From Pelagibius litoralis (GTDB taxonomy: Bacteria > Pseudomonadota > Alphaproteobacteria > Kiloniellales > Kiloniellaceae): DNA of 64,000 nucleotides. How positions within the stretch are numbered: the first letter of the stretch is position 1; each line of letters begins with the position of its first letter. The notes beneath the pieces were generated by a model. That model saw only the letters and a program-made list of their open reading frames with translations. It was not told the DNA's origin and searched no databases. The translations under genes and the position numbers were made by a program. The DNA is taken from assembly GCF_011683915.1 (NCBI RefSeq), contig NZ_JAAQPH010000026.1, positions 1 to 64,000 of the forward strand, given 5' to 3'. Positions 17,611 through 26,286 of the stretch are shown one piece after another.

Positions 17611-18249
17611 ATGAGCAAGATCTCACATAAGAAAGCCGCCAAGGCTTCGACCCGGCCCCGGCGAATGCCGCGGCAGGAACGCTCCCGCGCGATGGTCGAC
17701 GTCATCGTTGAAGCAACCTGGAAGGTGCTGGCCGAAGAAGGCTATGCCGCGGCCAGCACAAACCGCATCGCAGAGCGTGCCGGCACCAGCGTCGGCTCCC
17801 TCTACCAGTATTTTCCGAACAAAGACGCCATCGTCGCGGCGGTCCAACGGCGCCATCACGCCGACCTGGGCGCCGTCATGGCGACAGCCTTTGCGGAGGC
17901 CGCGGGACAACCGCTCGAGAAAGCCACGCGCCGGCTGGTGCGTGCCAGCCTGGACGCGCATCTGCTGGACCCGGACCTGCACCGCACCCTGTCCCAGCGG
18001 GTGCCGGACTCGGTCAACCCGGAGACCCGGGGAACCCTGAAGAATGGTATCCAGGCGCAGATTCGCAGCTGGCTGGAGGGCTACCGCCCGGCGCTGACCG
18101 TCACCGATCTCGATACCGCCGCCTTTGTCGTGCTGCACCTGGTGGAGTCGGTGTCCCACGCCGCCATCCTCGATCAGGACGAAACACCGGATCCCGCGCG
18201 CGTCGAAGACGAACTGACAGCGACGGTGGTGCGCTACCTGACGGGGTGA
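17611..18249 (+). CDS. TetR-family transcriptional regulator
   Basis: The protein has 212 residues from the ATG at 17611 (upstream starts at 17572 TTG and 17584 ATG are possible). The N-terminal helix-turn-helix is typical: VIVEATWKVLAEEGYAAAST, then RIAERAGTSVGSLYQYFPNK. The C-terminal ligand-binding domain gives no clear substrate. It is transcribed away from the MipA/OmpV and FAH-fold genes, which it probably represses. It converges on the TRAP transporter, with only 32 bases between the stops and no obvious terminator. Confidence 0.88.
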   Translation: MSKISHKKAAKASTRPRRMPRQERSRAMVDVIVEATWKVLAEEGYAAASTNRIAERAGTSVGSLYQYFPNKDAIVAAVQRRHHADLGAVMATAFAEAAGQPLEKATRRLVRASLDAHLLDPDLHRTLSQRVPDSVNPETRGTLKNGIQAQIRSWLEGYRPALTVTDLDTAAFVVLHLVESVSHAAILDQDETPDPARVEDELTATVVRYLTG

Positions 18250-18281
18250 CGCGAGGCGGCCCCGCAGGCCGCCATGTCAGG

Positions 18282-19562
18282 TCATCGGTACAGCAGGGTC
18301 GGCAGAAACATGGAAAGCGCCGGCACGAAGGTGACCAGCAGCAGCACGGCGACCAGCGGAATCAGGAAAGGCGCGGTCGCCGCCACACAGCGCTCAAAGG
18401 GCACGCCGGAGACCCGCGAAAGCACATAGATGACCATGCCGACCGGCGGCGTCAGCAGGCCGATCATCAGGTTCAGGATCATGACCACGCCGAAGTGCAC
18501 CGGGTCGATACCCAGCTTCACAACGATGGGCAGCAGCACCGGCACCAGAATGGTGATGGCGGCGATGGTTTCCATGAAGCAGCCGACGATCAGCAGGATG
18601 ACGTTGATCATCAGCAGGATGAGGATCGGGTTCTCGGTCACCTGCAGGATCAGGTCGGCAAAAAGCTCGGTCACCCGGTTGCTGGTGAGAATCCAGGCGA
18701 AGATCGACGCGGCAGCGACGATGAACATCACCACCGCGGTGGTTTCGATGGTGTCGAAACTGACCCGCAGCAGGCGGCGCGGCGTCAGCGTGCGATAGAC
18801 CAGCAGGCCGAGCAGCAGCGCGTAGGCCGAAGCCGCAATGGCCGCCTCGGTCGGCGTAAAGACGCCCCCCAGGATGCCGCCGACGATGATCACCGGGGTC
18901 AGCAGCGACAGGAAGGCGCGCTTGAAACCGGCCAGCAGGATCGCCCAGGCAAAGCGGGCATCGCGCGGGTAGTTCCGCGCCCGGGCGTACCAGGCGACCA
19001 TGGCCATCAGCGATGCGGCCATCAGCAGGCCGGGAATGAAACCGGCGGCGAAGAGCTGGCCGATGGAGGCCGAAGCCATCACGCCATAGATCACCATCGG
19101 CAGCGAAGGCGGAATGATCGGACCGATCGTCGACGACGCCGCCGTGACGCCGACCGAGAAGTCGGCGTCGTAGCCGGCGTCACGCATCGCCTTGATCTCA
19201 ATGGTGCCGAGCCCGCCGGCATCGGCGACCGCCGCGCCGGACATGCCGGCGAAGACCACGCTGGCACCGACGTTCACATGACCCAGGCCGCCACGCATCC
19301 AGCCGACGCAGGCCTTGGCAAAATCGAAGATGCGGTTGGTGATGCCGGCGGTGTTCATAAGATTGCCGGCCAGAATGAAAAAGGGCACCGCCAGCAGCGG
19401 GAAGGAATCTACCCCGTTCACCATGCGGTGGATCACCACCAGATCCGGCACCTGGCCGGACAGCAGAATGAAGACCAACGAGGAGAAGCCCAGGGCGATG
19501 GCGATCGGCACGCCGAAAACCAGCAGCACGAAGACCATGATGAACAACAACGCCATCAACAT
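18282..19562 (-). CDS. dctM: TRAP transporter large permease (DctM)
   Basis: The 426-residue integral membrane protein has about 12 hydrophobic segments. It is the sodium-coupled transport subunit of a tripartite TRAP system. Family motifs include FFILAGNLMNTAGIT, GAAVADAGGLGTIEIKAM, IIPPSLPMVIYGVMA and the C-terminal GLLTPPVGMVIYVLS. It is the last gene of the dctP-dctQ-dctM operon, 16 bases after dctQ. The substrate is probably an acidic sugar or other carboxylate, inferred from the divergent dehydratase and dehydrogenase genes. Confidence 0.93.
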   Translation of the reverse strand: MLMALLFIMVFVLLVFGVPIAIALGFSSLVFILLSGQVPDLVVIHRMVNGVDSFPLLAVPFFILAGNLMNTAGITNRIFDFAKACVGWMRGGLGHVNVGASVVFAGMSGAAVADAGGLGTIEIKAMRDAGYDADFSVGVTAASSTIGPIIPPSLPMVIYGVMASASIGQLFAAGFIPGLLMAASLMAMVAWYARARNYPRDARFAWAILLAGFKRAFLSLLTPVIIVGGILGGVFTPTEAAIAASAYALLLGLLVYRTLTPRRLLRVSFDTIETTAVVMFIVAAASIFAWILTSNRVTELFADLILQVTENPILILLMINVILLIVGCFMETIAAITILVPVLLPIVVKLGIDPVHFGVVMILNLMIGLLTPPVGMVIYVLSRVSGVPFERCVAATAPFLIPLVAVLLLVTFVPALSMFLPTLLYR

Positions 19563-19578
19563 AAAACCAGCGCTCCGC

Positions 19579-20181
19579 TCAATCGATCATCTGGCGCTCG
19601 CCCGGGCGGGTCAGCGCGGAATAACCCTGGCGCCAATGCCGCCAAGCCACCCGTAGGGCATAGAAGGTCATGAGGAGGAAGGCGACGAAGACGACCCAAT
19701 AAACCACATCCTTGCCAAGCTCGATGGAGGCCATCTTCTGGTTGGTCTTCAAGGCCAGCTTGGCGGTAATCCAGGTTGCCAGACCGAAGAAGACGACCCG
19801 CAGCAGATCGACCAGGGTCGAGAAGCCGCGCCCCCAGGCGCCCGGCAGGTAGCGATAAAAGAATTCGACGGTGATGTGGCTGTTCTTGCGTACCGCCAGG
19901 GCGGCGCCGACAAAGGTGACGCCGATAAGCAGATAGCGGGCGATCTCTTCCGTCCAGCCGATGGAATCGTTCAGCACATAGCGGGAGAAGAACTGCAGGA
20001 AGACAACCCCGGCCAACACCCAGAACAACAGCAGGACAACCGAATCTTCGGGCCGGATGTCGCTCAGGTCGACAGCGCCGTCGTAGTCTTCGGGAAGCCC
20101 GGGATCGGAGAGCGAGGGGTCGGGAGAAGAGGGAGACGCCGGCGGCGCCTCCCCTTTTTTGTCATCCATGGTACCAGCCAT
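19579..20181 (-). CDS. dctQ: TRAP transporter small permease (DctQ)
   Basis: The protein has 200 residues from the ATG at 20181; an ATG at 20169 is as likely. A Pro/Asp-rich cytoplasmic head is followed by four membrane segments. The family motif is around FFSRYVLNDSIGWTEEIARYLL. DctQ is the small membrane subunit that pairs with DctM. The open frame extends upstream into dctP, but the upstream residues are the shadow of that gene. Confidence 0.9.
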   Translation of the reverse strand: MAGTMDDKKGEAPPASPSSPDPSLSDPGLPEDYDGAVDLSDIRPEDSVVLLLFWVLAGVVFLQFFSRYVLNDSIGWTEEIARYLLIGVTFVGAALAVRKNSHITVEFFYRYLPGAWGRGFSTLVDLLRVVFFGLATWITAKLALKTNQKMASIELGKDVVYWVVFVAFLLMTFYALRVAWRHWRQGYSALTRPGERQMID

Positions 20182-20197
20182 AAGACGGTTCAGCGCC

Positions 20198-21196
20198 TTA
20201 CTGAATGGCCTGCAGTTTGTCGTAGGTCGCCTGGTCCCAGGTCGCCGCGGGGCCGTTGTGCAGCGGCACCACCGCAGCGCGGAAGGACGCACGATCGACC
20301 TCGTTCACCGTCTTGCCCTGGTCGCGGAACCAGGCCACCAGGCTGTTCTCCGCCGCGATGATATCGTCGGTGCAGTTCTGCGCCGCGTCCTTCAGCACGC
20401 CGATGAGCATCGCCTTGTCGTCGTCCGACATGCCGTTCCAGGTGGAACCGGAAACAATCGTCATCAGCGCATCGGTGATGTGGCCGGTCAGGGTGATGTA
20501 GTCCTGTACTTCGTAGAACTTCTTGAACTGGATCGTCGGCAGCGGATTTTCCTGCGCATCGACGACGCCCTGCTGAAGCGCCAGATAGACTTCGGCAAAG
20601 GCGATCGGGGTCGGATTGGCGCCGACAGCCTCCGGGAACATTTTGTAGAGCGGTGCGTTGGGCACGCGGATCTTCAGGTTGTTCATATCGCCGGGGCTTT
20701 TGATCTCCTTGTTGGAGGTCACATGACGCTGGCCATAGTAGGTCAGGGTAACCACCTCGTTGCCGGTGCTGTCGCGGTAGCCGCCGACCATGTCGCCGAA
20801 GAGATCACTGTCGCGGTAGGCCGCCCAGTGCTTGAAGTCGCGGAACATGTAGGGTGAGCCGCCGATGGCGATGGGCCCGTAGGAACGGCCGGCGAAGAGC
20901 TGGCCGGTGTAGATGATGTCGACCGTGCCGAGGGTCAGCCCCTCGTTGATGTCGACTTCCTTGCCCAGCGAGGAAGCCGGGAAAACTTCGATCTCGTACT
21001 TGCCGGCGGAGCGCTTCTTCATCTCCTCGCCGGCCCAGACGGCCCATTTGTGATAGGGCGAACCTGTCTCGTAGACATGGGCCCATTTGAGGACCTGGGC
21101 AGCCGTCGCCTGACCGGGCAGGCCGGTGACCAGAACCGCCAAGGCAATGGCGATGACACCAAGGCCAAGCACTGGCCGCTTGCAAGAAATCCGCAT
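20198..21196 (-). CDS. dctP: TRAP transporter solute-binding protein (DctP)
   Basis: The 332-residue periplasmic protein has a signal peptide ending near residue 33 (GQATAAQ). It captures the ligand and delivers it to DctQM. Family features are VLKWAHVYETGSPYHKWAVWAGEEM, the conserved arginine in LKIRVPNAPLYKMFPEAVGANPTPI, and GVVDAQENPLPTI. The ATG at 21196 follows GGGAGGAAACC. The promoter lies in the divergent region 21197-21376 shared with the GntR gene. Confidence 0.93.
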   Translation of the reverse strand: MRISCKRPVLGLGVIAIALAVLVTGLPGQATAAQVLKWAHVYETGSPYHKWAVWAGEEMKKRSAGKYEIEVFPASSLGKEVDINEGLTLGTVDIIYTGQLFAGRSYGPIAIGGSPYMFRDFKHWAAYRDSDLFGDMVGGYRDSTGNEVVTLTYYGQRHVTSNKEIKSPGDMNNLKIRVPNAPLYKMFPEAVGANPTPIAFAEVYLALQQGVVDAQENPLPTIQFKKFYEVQDYITLTGHITDALMTIVSGSTWNGMSDDDKAMLIGVLKDAAQNCTDDIIAAENSLVAWFRDQGKTVNEVDRASFRAAVVPLHNGPAATWDQATYDKLQAIQ

Positions 21197-21260
21197 GGTT
21201 TCCTCCCGAGGATTCTTTATTGAAACACGCACCTTAGCGGTGCTTTACGGGATCAGATAA

Positions 21261-21276
21261 ATTGGCCTGACCACCT
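21261..21276. promoter_or_regulatory. Possible GntR operator between dctP and the GntR gene
   Basis: TTGG-CCTG-ACCA is an imperfect dyad of the TGG-N5-CCA kind used by FadR/FCD-type GntR regulators. It sits in the 180-base divergent region between the TRAP operon and the regulator. The match is weak and rests on position as much as on sequence. Confidence 0.3.
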
Positions 21277-21376
21277 GATAGCTTGACCTTTCTAGCATTC
21301 CTTTGCACCCTGTGGCTAGCGGGAATCGGCGCTGGGCGCCATCGAACCGCACCCTCTAACAAGGCAGATCGTCGCC

Positions 21377-22141
21377 ATGCCGGTCGAAGTGATCCAGACC
21401 AAACGGCTCTTCCAACAGGTTTTCGAACAGCTGGCCGAGCTGATCGGCAAGGGCGAATTCCCCCTGGGAAAACGGCTGCCGGCGGAACGCGATCTGGCGC
21501 GGCAACTGGGCGTCAGCCGGGCCACGGTACGCGAGGCGATGATCGCCCTGGAACTGTCCGGTCTGGTCGAAGTACGGGTCGGTTCGGGGATCTTTGTCGT
21601 TGCCGAGCGCGCCGCGGGCCCCGCCCTGACACCGCAGCAGGATCTCGGCTTGGGCCCCTTCGAACTGATTGAGGCCCGCCGCATGGTGGAGGGTGAAATC
21701 GCCTACTTCGCCGCCCAGCAGATTCAAGACAGCGATCTCGAAACACTGGAAGCGGCGTTGCGCCTGATGGAGCACGAACACGCCGAAGGCTTCCAGAGCG
21801 AGCGGGGCGATCGGGCCTTTCACCTTGCCATCGCCCAGGCCACCCGCAACAACGCCCTGATCAAGATGGTGGAGGTCCTCTGGGATCTGCGCGAAGCCTC
21901 ACCCATGTGGGCGAAGCTCCATGAAAGGGTTCGCGCCGCGCAGGTCCGACCGGCATCTTTGGACGATCACCGGCGCATCATCGAAGCGCTGCGGCAGGGC
22001 GACCCGGCACTGGCAAGAAGCACAATGGATGTCCATCTGCGGCGTGTCGCCGACGATCTCCTGCGGATTTCAGAAGCCGAATTTGCCGGCGAAGTCGGCG
22101 CCGAAGAAAGACAACGCGGACGGCGCGCAGTCGGCCGCTAG
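21377..22141 (+). CDS. GntR-family regulator with FCD domain
   Basis: The 254-residue protein has an N-terminal winged helix (KRLPAERDLARQLGVSRATVREAMIALELSGLVEVRVGSGIFV). The C-terminal all-helical FCD domain has the metal-binding pattern E-x2-R-x3-E (FELIEARRMVEGE) and later histidines in DDHRRIIEALRQGD and MDVHLRRV. Regulators of this type (UxuR/ExuR, LldR, DgoR) sense sugar acids or hydroxy acids. It is followed 30 bases later by the altronate-dehydratase gene and faces the TRAP operon, so it probably controls both. Confidence 0.9.
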   Translation: MPVEVIQTKRLFQQVFEQLAELIGKGEFPLGKRLPAERDLARQLGVSRATVREAMIALELSGLVEVRVGSGIFVVAERAAGPALTPQQDLGLGPFELIEARRMVEGEIAYFAAQQIQDSDLETLEAALRLMEHEHAEGFQSERGDRAFHLAIAQATRNNALIKMVEVLWDLREASPMWAKLHERVRAAQVRPASLDDHRRIIEALRQGDPALARSTMDVHLRRVADDLLRISEAEFAGEVGAEERQRGRRAVGR

Positions 22142-22171
22142 ACGCAAACCTTCGAGGAAACGGATCAATCC

Positions 22172-23740
22172 ATGACGAGCCCAGATCGTACAGAGGCTGC
22201 CGCTGCCGAGGGTGATCAGGGCAGCCTGGTCATCCGGCTCAGCCCCAACGACAACGTGGTGGTCAGCCGTGCTGAAATTCTGGAAGCAACCGGCGTGCCG
22301 CAGGAAGGCGTTACCACCCGCAATATCATCCCGACCGGCCACAAACTCGCCACCCGGACCATTGCACCGGGCGATCCCGTCGTGAAGTACGACCAGATCA
22401 TCGGCTTCGCCAAGCAGGCCATCGCCGCGGGCGAGCATGTTCACGTTCACAACTGCGGCATGGGGGCCTTCGAGCGCGACTACGCCCACGGCGAAGGCGC
22501 CAAGCCGACCGCCTTTGTGCCGGAGAACGAGCGCGCCACCTTTCAAGGCTACCGCCGCGCCGACGGACGGGCCGGCACCCGCAACTACATCGGCATCCTG
22601 ACCTCGGTGAACTGCTCGGCCACCGTGGCGCGCTACATCGCCGAAGCCTTCAACAGAACCGGCATTCTGAGCGACTACCCCAACATCGACGGCGTGGCGG
22701 CTTTCGTCCACTCCACCGGCTGCGGCATGGCCGACAGCGGCGACGGCTATGAGGCGCTGCAGCGCACGCTCTGGGGCTACGCGCGGCACCCCAACTTCGC
22801 CGGGATCCTGATGGTCGGGCTGGGTTGCGAGGTTAATCAGATTCCCTTCCTGCTCGATGCCTACGGCCTGAAGCCGGGCGCGGGTTTCCAGACCATGACG
22901 ATACAAGGCAGCGGCGGCACCCGGCGCACGGTGGATGAAGCGATTGAGCGCATCACCGCCATGCTGCCCGCCGCCAACGCCGCCAAGCGGGAAACCCTGC
23001 CCGCCAGCGAGCTGACCCTGGCGCTGCAATGCGGCGGTTCGGACGGTTACTCCGGCATCACCGCCAACCCGGCGCTCGGCGCCGCGGCCGACCTGCTGGT
23101 GCGCCACGGCGGCACCGCGATCCTGAGCGAAACGCCGGAGATCTATGGCGCCGAACACCTGTTGACCCGCCGCGCCGTCAACCGCGACATCGGCGAGAAG
23201 CTGATCGAGCGCATCCATTGGTGGGAGGACTACACCAAGCGCAACGGCGGCGAGATGAACAACAACCCCTCCCCCGGCAACAAGGCCGGCGGACTCACCA
23301 CCATTCTGGAGAAGTCGCTGGGCGCAGCCGCCAAAGGCGGCACCACCAACCTGACCGGCGTCTACAAATACGCCGAACCGGTCACCGCCAAGGGCTTCGC
23401 CTTCATGGACAGCCCGGGCTACGACCCCTGCTCGGTGACCGGCCAGGTGGCTTCCGGCGCCAATGTGGTCTGCTTCACCACCGGGCGCGGCTCAGTCTTC
23501 GGCTTCAAACCCTCCCCCTCGATCAAACTGGCGACCAACACCACCATGTACCGGCGCATGGAAGAGGACATGGACATCAACTGCGGCGGCATCGCAGACG
23601 GCGAAGCCTCGGTCGCGGCTGTCGGCCAGGCGGTTTTCGAAAAGGTCCTGGCGGTCGCCAGCGGCGAACCCTCAAAGTCGGAAGCTCTGGGCTTCGGTGA
23701 CGCCGAGTTCATCCCCTGGCAAATCGGAGCGGTGATGTGA
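22172..23740 (+). CDS. uxaA: UxaA/GarD-family sugar-acid dehydratase (altronate dehydratase)
   Basis: The 522-residue protein is full length for the UxaA/GarD family. The N-terminal SAF domain (residues ~18-100) is followed by the large dehydratase domain, with conserved cysteines and histidines in HSTGCGM, VGLGCEVNQ, LQCGGSDGYSG and MDINCGG, the likely metal ligands. The enzyme removes water from D-altronate, giving 2-keto-3-deoxygluconate; galactarate dehydratases are close relatives. Its neighbours (GntR, TRAP, Ldh-type oxidoreductase) fit sugar-acid catabolism. The exact substrate is not decided by sequence. Confidence 0.82.
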   Translation: MTSPDRTEAAAAEGDQGSLVIRLSPNDNVVVSRAEILEATGVPQEGVTTRNIIPTGHKLATRTIAPGDPVVKYDQIIGFAKQAIAAGEHVHVHNCGMGAFERDYAHGEGAKPTAFVPENERATFQGYRRADGRAGTRNYIGILTSVNCSATVARYIAEAFNRTGILSDYPNIDGVAAFVHSTGCGMADSGDGYEALQRTLWGYARHPNFAGILMVGLGCEVNQIPFLLDAYGLKPGAGFQTMTIQGSGGTRRTVDEAIERITAMLPAANAAKRETLPASELTLALQCGGSDGYSGITANPALGAAADLLVRHGGTAILSETPEIYGAEHLLTRRAVNRDIGEKLIERIHWWEDYTKRNGGEMNNNPSPGNKAGGLTTILEKSLGAAAKGGTTNLTGVYKYAEPVTAKGFAFMDSPGYDPCSVTGQVASGANVVCFTTGRGSVFGFKPSPSIKLATNTTMYRRMEEDMDINCGGIADGEASVAAVGQAVFEKVLAVASGEPSKSEALGFGDAEFIPWQIGAVM

Positions 23741-24858
23741 GCGATACCCACAAGGTATTCAAAGAAACAGCGGCCAAGAGCACCGCGGCGGACGAAGCCG
23801 TCAGGATCCAGGAGCCGGAACTGGCGCGCTTCCTGCGCGATGCCCTCTCAGTTGCCGGTGCCGACGCGCCCTCAACAGAGGCCGCCGTGCGTGCCCTGGT
23901 CGGCGCCTCCCTCCGGGGGGTCGACAGTCACGGGGTGCGGCTTTTGCCGCACTATGTGAAGGTACTGCAGGGCGGACGGGTGAAAGGCCGGCCGCAGCTG
24001 CGCTTCGAAAAGCGCGCCGCCGCCGTCGGCAACCTGGATGCCGGCAATGCCCTGGGCCACCTGGCCGGCTACCGCGCGATGGAAGAGGCGATGATCCTGG
24101 CCGAGGACGCCGGAATCGGCGCCGTGGCGGTGAGCAACTCCTCGCACTTCGGGGCCGCCGGCGCCTACAGCCTGGCGGCGGCAGAGGCGGGCTATCTCGG
24201 GCTTTGCGTCTGCAACAGCGATTCCGCGGTTCTCGCCCACAGCGGCCGCGATGTCTTTCACGGCACCAACCCGATCAGTTTTGCCGCCCCTGTCGCCGGG
24301 CAGCGGCCCTACCTGATCGACATGGCAACCAGTTCGATCCCCTTCAACCGGGTCCTGCAGTTCAAGGCGATCGGCAAGACCCTGCCGCCGGAGGTGACGG
24401 TGGACAACCAGGGCCGGATGACCCAGGACCCGGCAGCGGCCAACGCCCTGCTGCCCCTGGGCGGCAGCACTTATGGCTACAAGGGTGCCGCCCTGGCCGG
24501 CATGGTCGACGTGATGTCGGCCATGCTGAGCGGTATGCGGCTCAGCCACGAGATCCCCAACATGATCACATCCGACTGGTCGGAGCCGCGCAGGATGGGC
24601 CAGTTCTTCCTGGCCCTGAAGCCCGAGACATTCCTGCCCGGCGAAATCTATGCCGAACGCATGGCGGCCTACCTGAAGGCGCTGCGTGGTGAAAGCGCGC
24701 AGTCCGGTGAAACCGTGATGGCCGCCGGTGACCGGGAATGGGCGGTGGAACGCGAACGCAGCGCCATCGGTATTCCCCTGGATGCGCATAACTGGCAGGC
24801 ATTCGGGGAACTCGCGCAGTCTCTGCGCGTGACGCCACTGACGCCGGTATCGATCTGA
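23737..24858 (+). CDS. Ldh-family NAD(P)-dependent oxidoreductase (malate/L-lactate dehydrogenase-like)
   Basis: The 373-residue protein starts at a GTG that overlaps the uxaA stop (GTGA), so the two are translationally coupled. Family motifs are VRALVGASLRGVDSHGVRLLP with the catalytic His, VSNSSHFGAAGAYSL for cofactor, THGTNPI-like HGTNPISFAAP, and YGYKGAALAGMVDVM. Members reduce or oxidise 2-hydroxy acids (malate, lactate, sulfolactate, ureidoglycolate, delta1-piperideine-2-carboxylate). With a sugar-acid dehydratase next to it, a 2-hydroxy or 2-keto sugar-acid derivative is a likely substrate. Confidence 0.85.
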   Translation: MSDTHKVFKETAAKSTAADEAVRIQEPELARFLRDALSVAGADAPSTEAAVRALVGASLRGVDSHGVRLLPHYVKVLQGGRVKGRPQLRFEKRAAAVGNLDAGNALGHLAGYRAMEEAMILAEDAGIGAVAVSNSSHFGAAGAYSLAAAEAGYLGLCVCNSDSAVLAHSGRDVFHGTNPISFAAPVAGQRPYLIDMATSSIPFNRVLQFKAIGKTLPPEVTVDNQGRMTQDPAAANALLPLGGSTYGYKGAALAGMVDVMSAMLSGMRLSHEIPNMITSDWSEPRRMGQFFLALKPETFLPGEIYAERMAAYLKALRGESAQSGETVMAAGDREWAVERERSAIGIPLDAHNWQAFGELAQSLRVTPLTPVSI

Positions 24859-24876
24859 CAGGCAAGAAAGAACCGG

Positions 24877-25689
24877 CTATTCGAAGCAGATCGTCGTCTT
24901 GTTGTGGGACGCGCGCAGCTGCCTGAAGATGAACAGCAGAAACAGCAGCACGCCCGCGTACTCAAGGCTTTCCTCTATCGTTGCGAAAGCCCGGTAGTGC
25001 AGCGTCTCGATACCGGCCACCTCCGCCTGGGCGCCGCCCAGCATCTCCATACCGATCGCTCCGGATAGAAAAACGACCGCCGAACCGATCAACAGGCCGC
25101 GGTCGAATCCCTTGAAGCTGAGAATAAACGGCACGAAGCAGAGCAACCCGGCAAGGCAGATCACCAAGGCCGGCAGCGTCCAGGCGAAATAGAACAGTCC
25201 GCTGTTGTCGATGCGCGCACTCAGCACCGCAGACAGCCATTCATGGATCATCGCGATCTCATCGAGCGACAGCGCGCAGAAGATGATCGCCAGCAGGAAC
25301 CAGGGAATCGCCTGGCGCCGCTTTTCCCGATTGACCTGCACTGCAACGAAAAGCAGCGACAAGGCACAGAACATCATCAGGCTGGTGGCAAACCAGGTGG
25401 GCAGGCTGGACTCGGTATCCAGATCGAGCCGGTAGATACGGTCAGAAAGCCCGGCTTCCGGCACCGCGAAAATCAAGACGTCCTGCAGCAGGCTCAACAG
25501 AACGATGACGGCGGCGCAAAGCCACAAGACACCAAACACATAACGCAGCTTGATCGTCAGGATCTGGCGAACCTGCGCCGCCTCTCCTGCAACCGGGCGA
25601 CCTTCCGCGGCGGGCGGCGAAGGCCTTTCCAGGTCTGTTCTTTTTGTAGGCGTAGCTTGTCCGGGCGTAAGGGCTGCTTGTCTGGACAT
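24877..25689 (-). CDS. Polytopic membrane protein of unknown function with a DE-x4-HE motif
   Basis: The protein has 270 residues. A Pro-rich cytoplasmic head is followed by about seven hydrophobic segments. A membrane-embedded acidic/His motif SLDEIAMIHEWL and a later IEESLEYAGVLLF stand out. The gene at 50503-51204 encodes a protein with the same plan and equivalent motifs (LFDDLFMVHENL, LEDGSKFVGIALW), so both belong to one family. I do not recognise it. Buried Asp, Glu and His could form a metal site. It converges on the Ldh gene; no operon partner is evident. Confidence 0.7.
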   Translation of the reverse strand: MSRQAALTPGQATPTKRTDLERPSPPAAEGRPVAGEAAQVRQILTIKLRYVFGVLWLCAAVIVLLSLLQDVLIFAVPEAGLSDRIYRLDLDTESSLPTWFATSLMMFCALSLLFVAVQVNREKRRQAIPWFLLAIIFCALSLDEIAMIHEWLSAVLSARIDNSGLFYFAWTLPALVICLAGLLCFVPFILSFKGFDRGLLIGSAVVFLSGAIGMEMLGGAQAEVAGIETLHYRAFATIEESLEYAGVLLFLLFIFRQLRASHNKTTICFE

Positions 25690-25851
25690 GACGGACCCCG
25701 ATGGAGAGCAGGATTTGTTCTCCGTCAGGATGCGTCACAACACTGTCATTCAATTGTAATATTCTTGTGGCCACTACCGGCCGCAGCGGAATCGGCGCTT
25801 AAGCGAACCCGACAATCCAGCGGCCAACCGACCGCCCGCTTGGCTTTCCAA

Positions 25852-26088
25852 TCAGCCGGCCAGATGCCCGCCCTGGGGCAAGCTCACCGGCCGCGACGCA
25901 GAAGCCAGCCAGTCGAAACGCTGCCAGAAACGTTCGTGGAAGAAGAAGACGACCGTGTTGACCGCCGGCTCGATCAGCGCGACCCCGGTGGCGATCAGGA
26001 CCGATCCGGTCAGGGCATAGGTCACGCCAAACCCGACACCGAAATGCAGCACCGCAAAAGACAGTGTCTTTGCTATATCCCGCGCCAT
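25852..26088 (-). CDS. DUF2061 small membrane protein
   Basis: The 78-residue protein has two membrane segments and the DUF2061 pattern: KTLSFAVLHFGVGFGVTYALTG, then GVALIEPAVNTVVFFFHERFWQR. Function is unknown. AAGGAGAGGCC precedes the ATG. The region just upstream holds a promoter overlapped by a complex dyad with a Fur-like core, suggesting metal-responsive control. Confidence 0.85.
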   Translation of the reverse strand: MARDIAKTLSFAVLHFGVGFGVTYALTGSVLIATGVALIEPAVNTVVFFFHERFWQRFDWLASASRPVSLPQGGHLAG

Positions 26089-26101
26089 GGCCTCTCCTTC
26101 C

Positions 26102-26159
26102 TTGGAACGATTCTAATTGAGAGTGATTATTAGTTACGTTCCAAAGATATCTTTGTCAA
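26102..26159 (-). promoter_or_regulatory. Promoter with overlapping dyads and a Fur-like box upstream of the DUF2061 gene
   Basis: TTGGAACG (26102-26109) and CGTTCCAA (26137-26144), and inside them CTAAT (26113-26117) and ATTAG (26129-26133), share one centre at 26123. The core TGAGAGTGATTATTA (26118-26132) matches the Fur-type 7-1-7 pattern TGATAATGATTATCA at about 12 of 15 positions. A perfect palindrome CAAAGATATCTTTG (26142-26155) adjoins it. A minus-strand -35 TTGACA (26159-26154) and possible -10 TAACTA (26136-26131) run through the dyad. Regulator identity is inference. Confidence 0.55.
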
Positions 26160-26286
26160 CCCCGGTATAAATTCCTGCATGACTCCGGCTTTGACAGACC
26201 CTCTGAGTTCTTCGACACTTCCGTTCAGGGAAAGTGGCGGCGCTATGACTGCCCGTAAGGGGATGCGGAAAAATCAGGGGTACGGC

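Noticed and set aside
18246-19673. 475-codon plus-strand frame opposite dctM
   Set aside because: Composition dominated by Asp, His, Gln and Arg from a membrane-protein complement; shadow.
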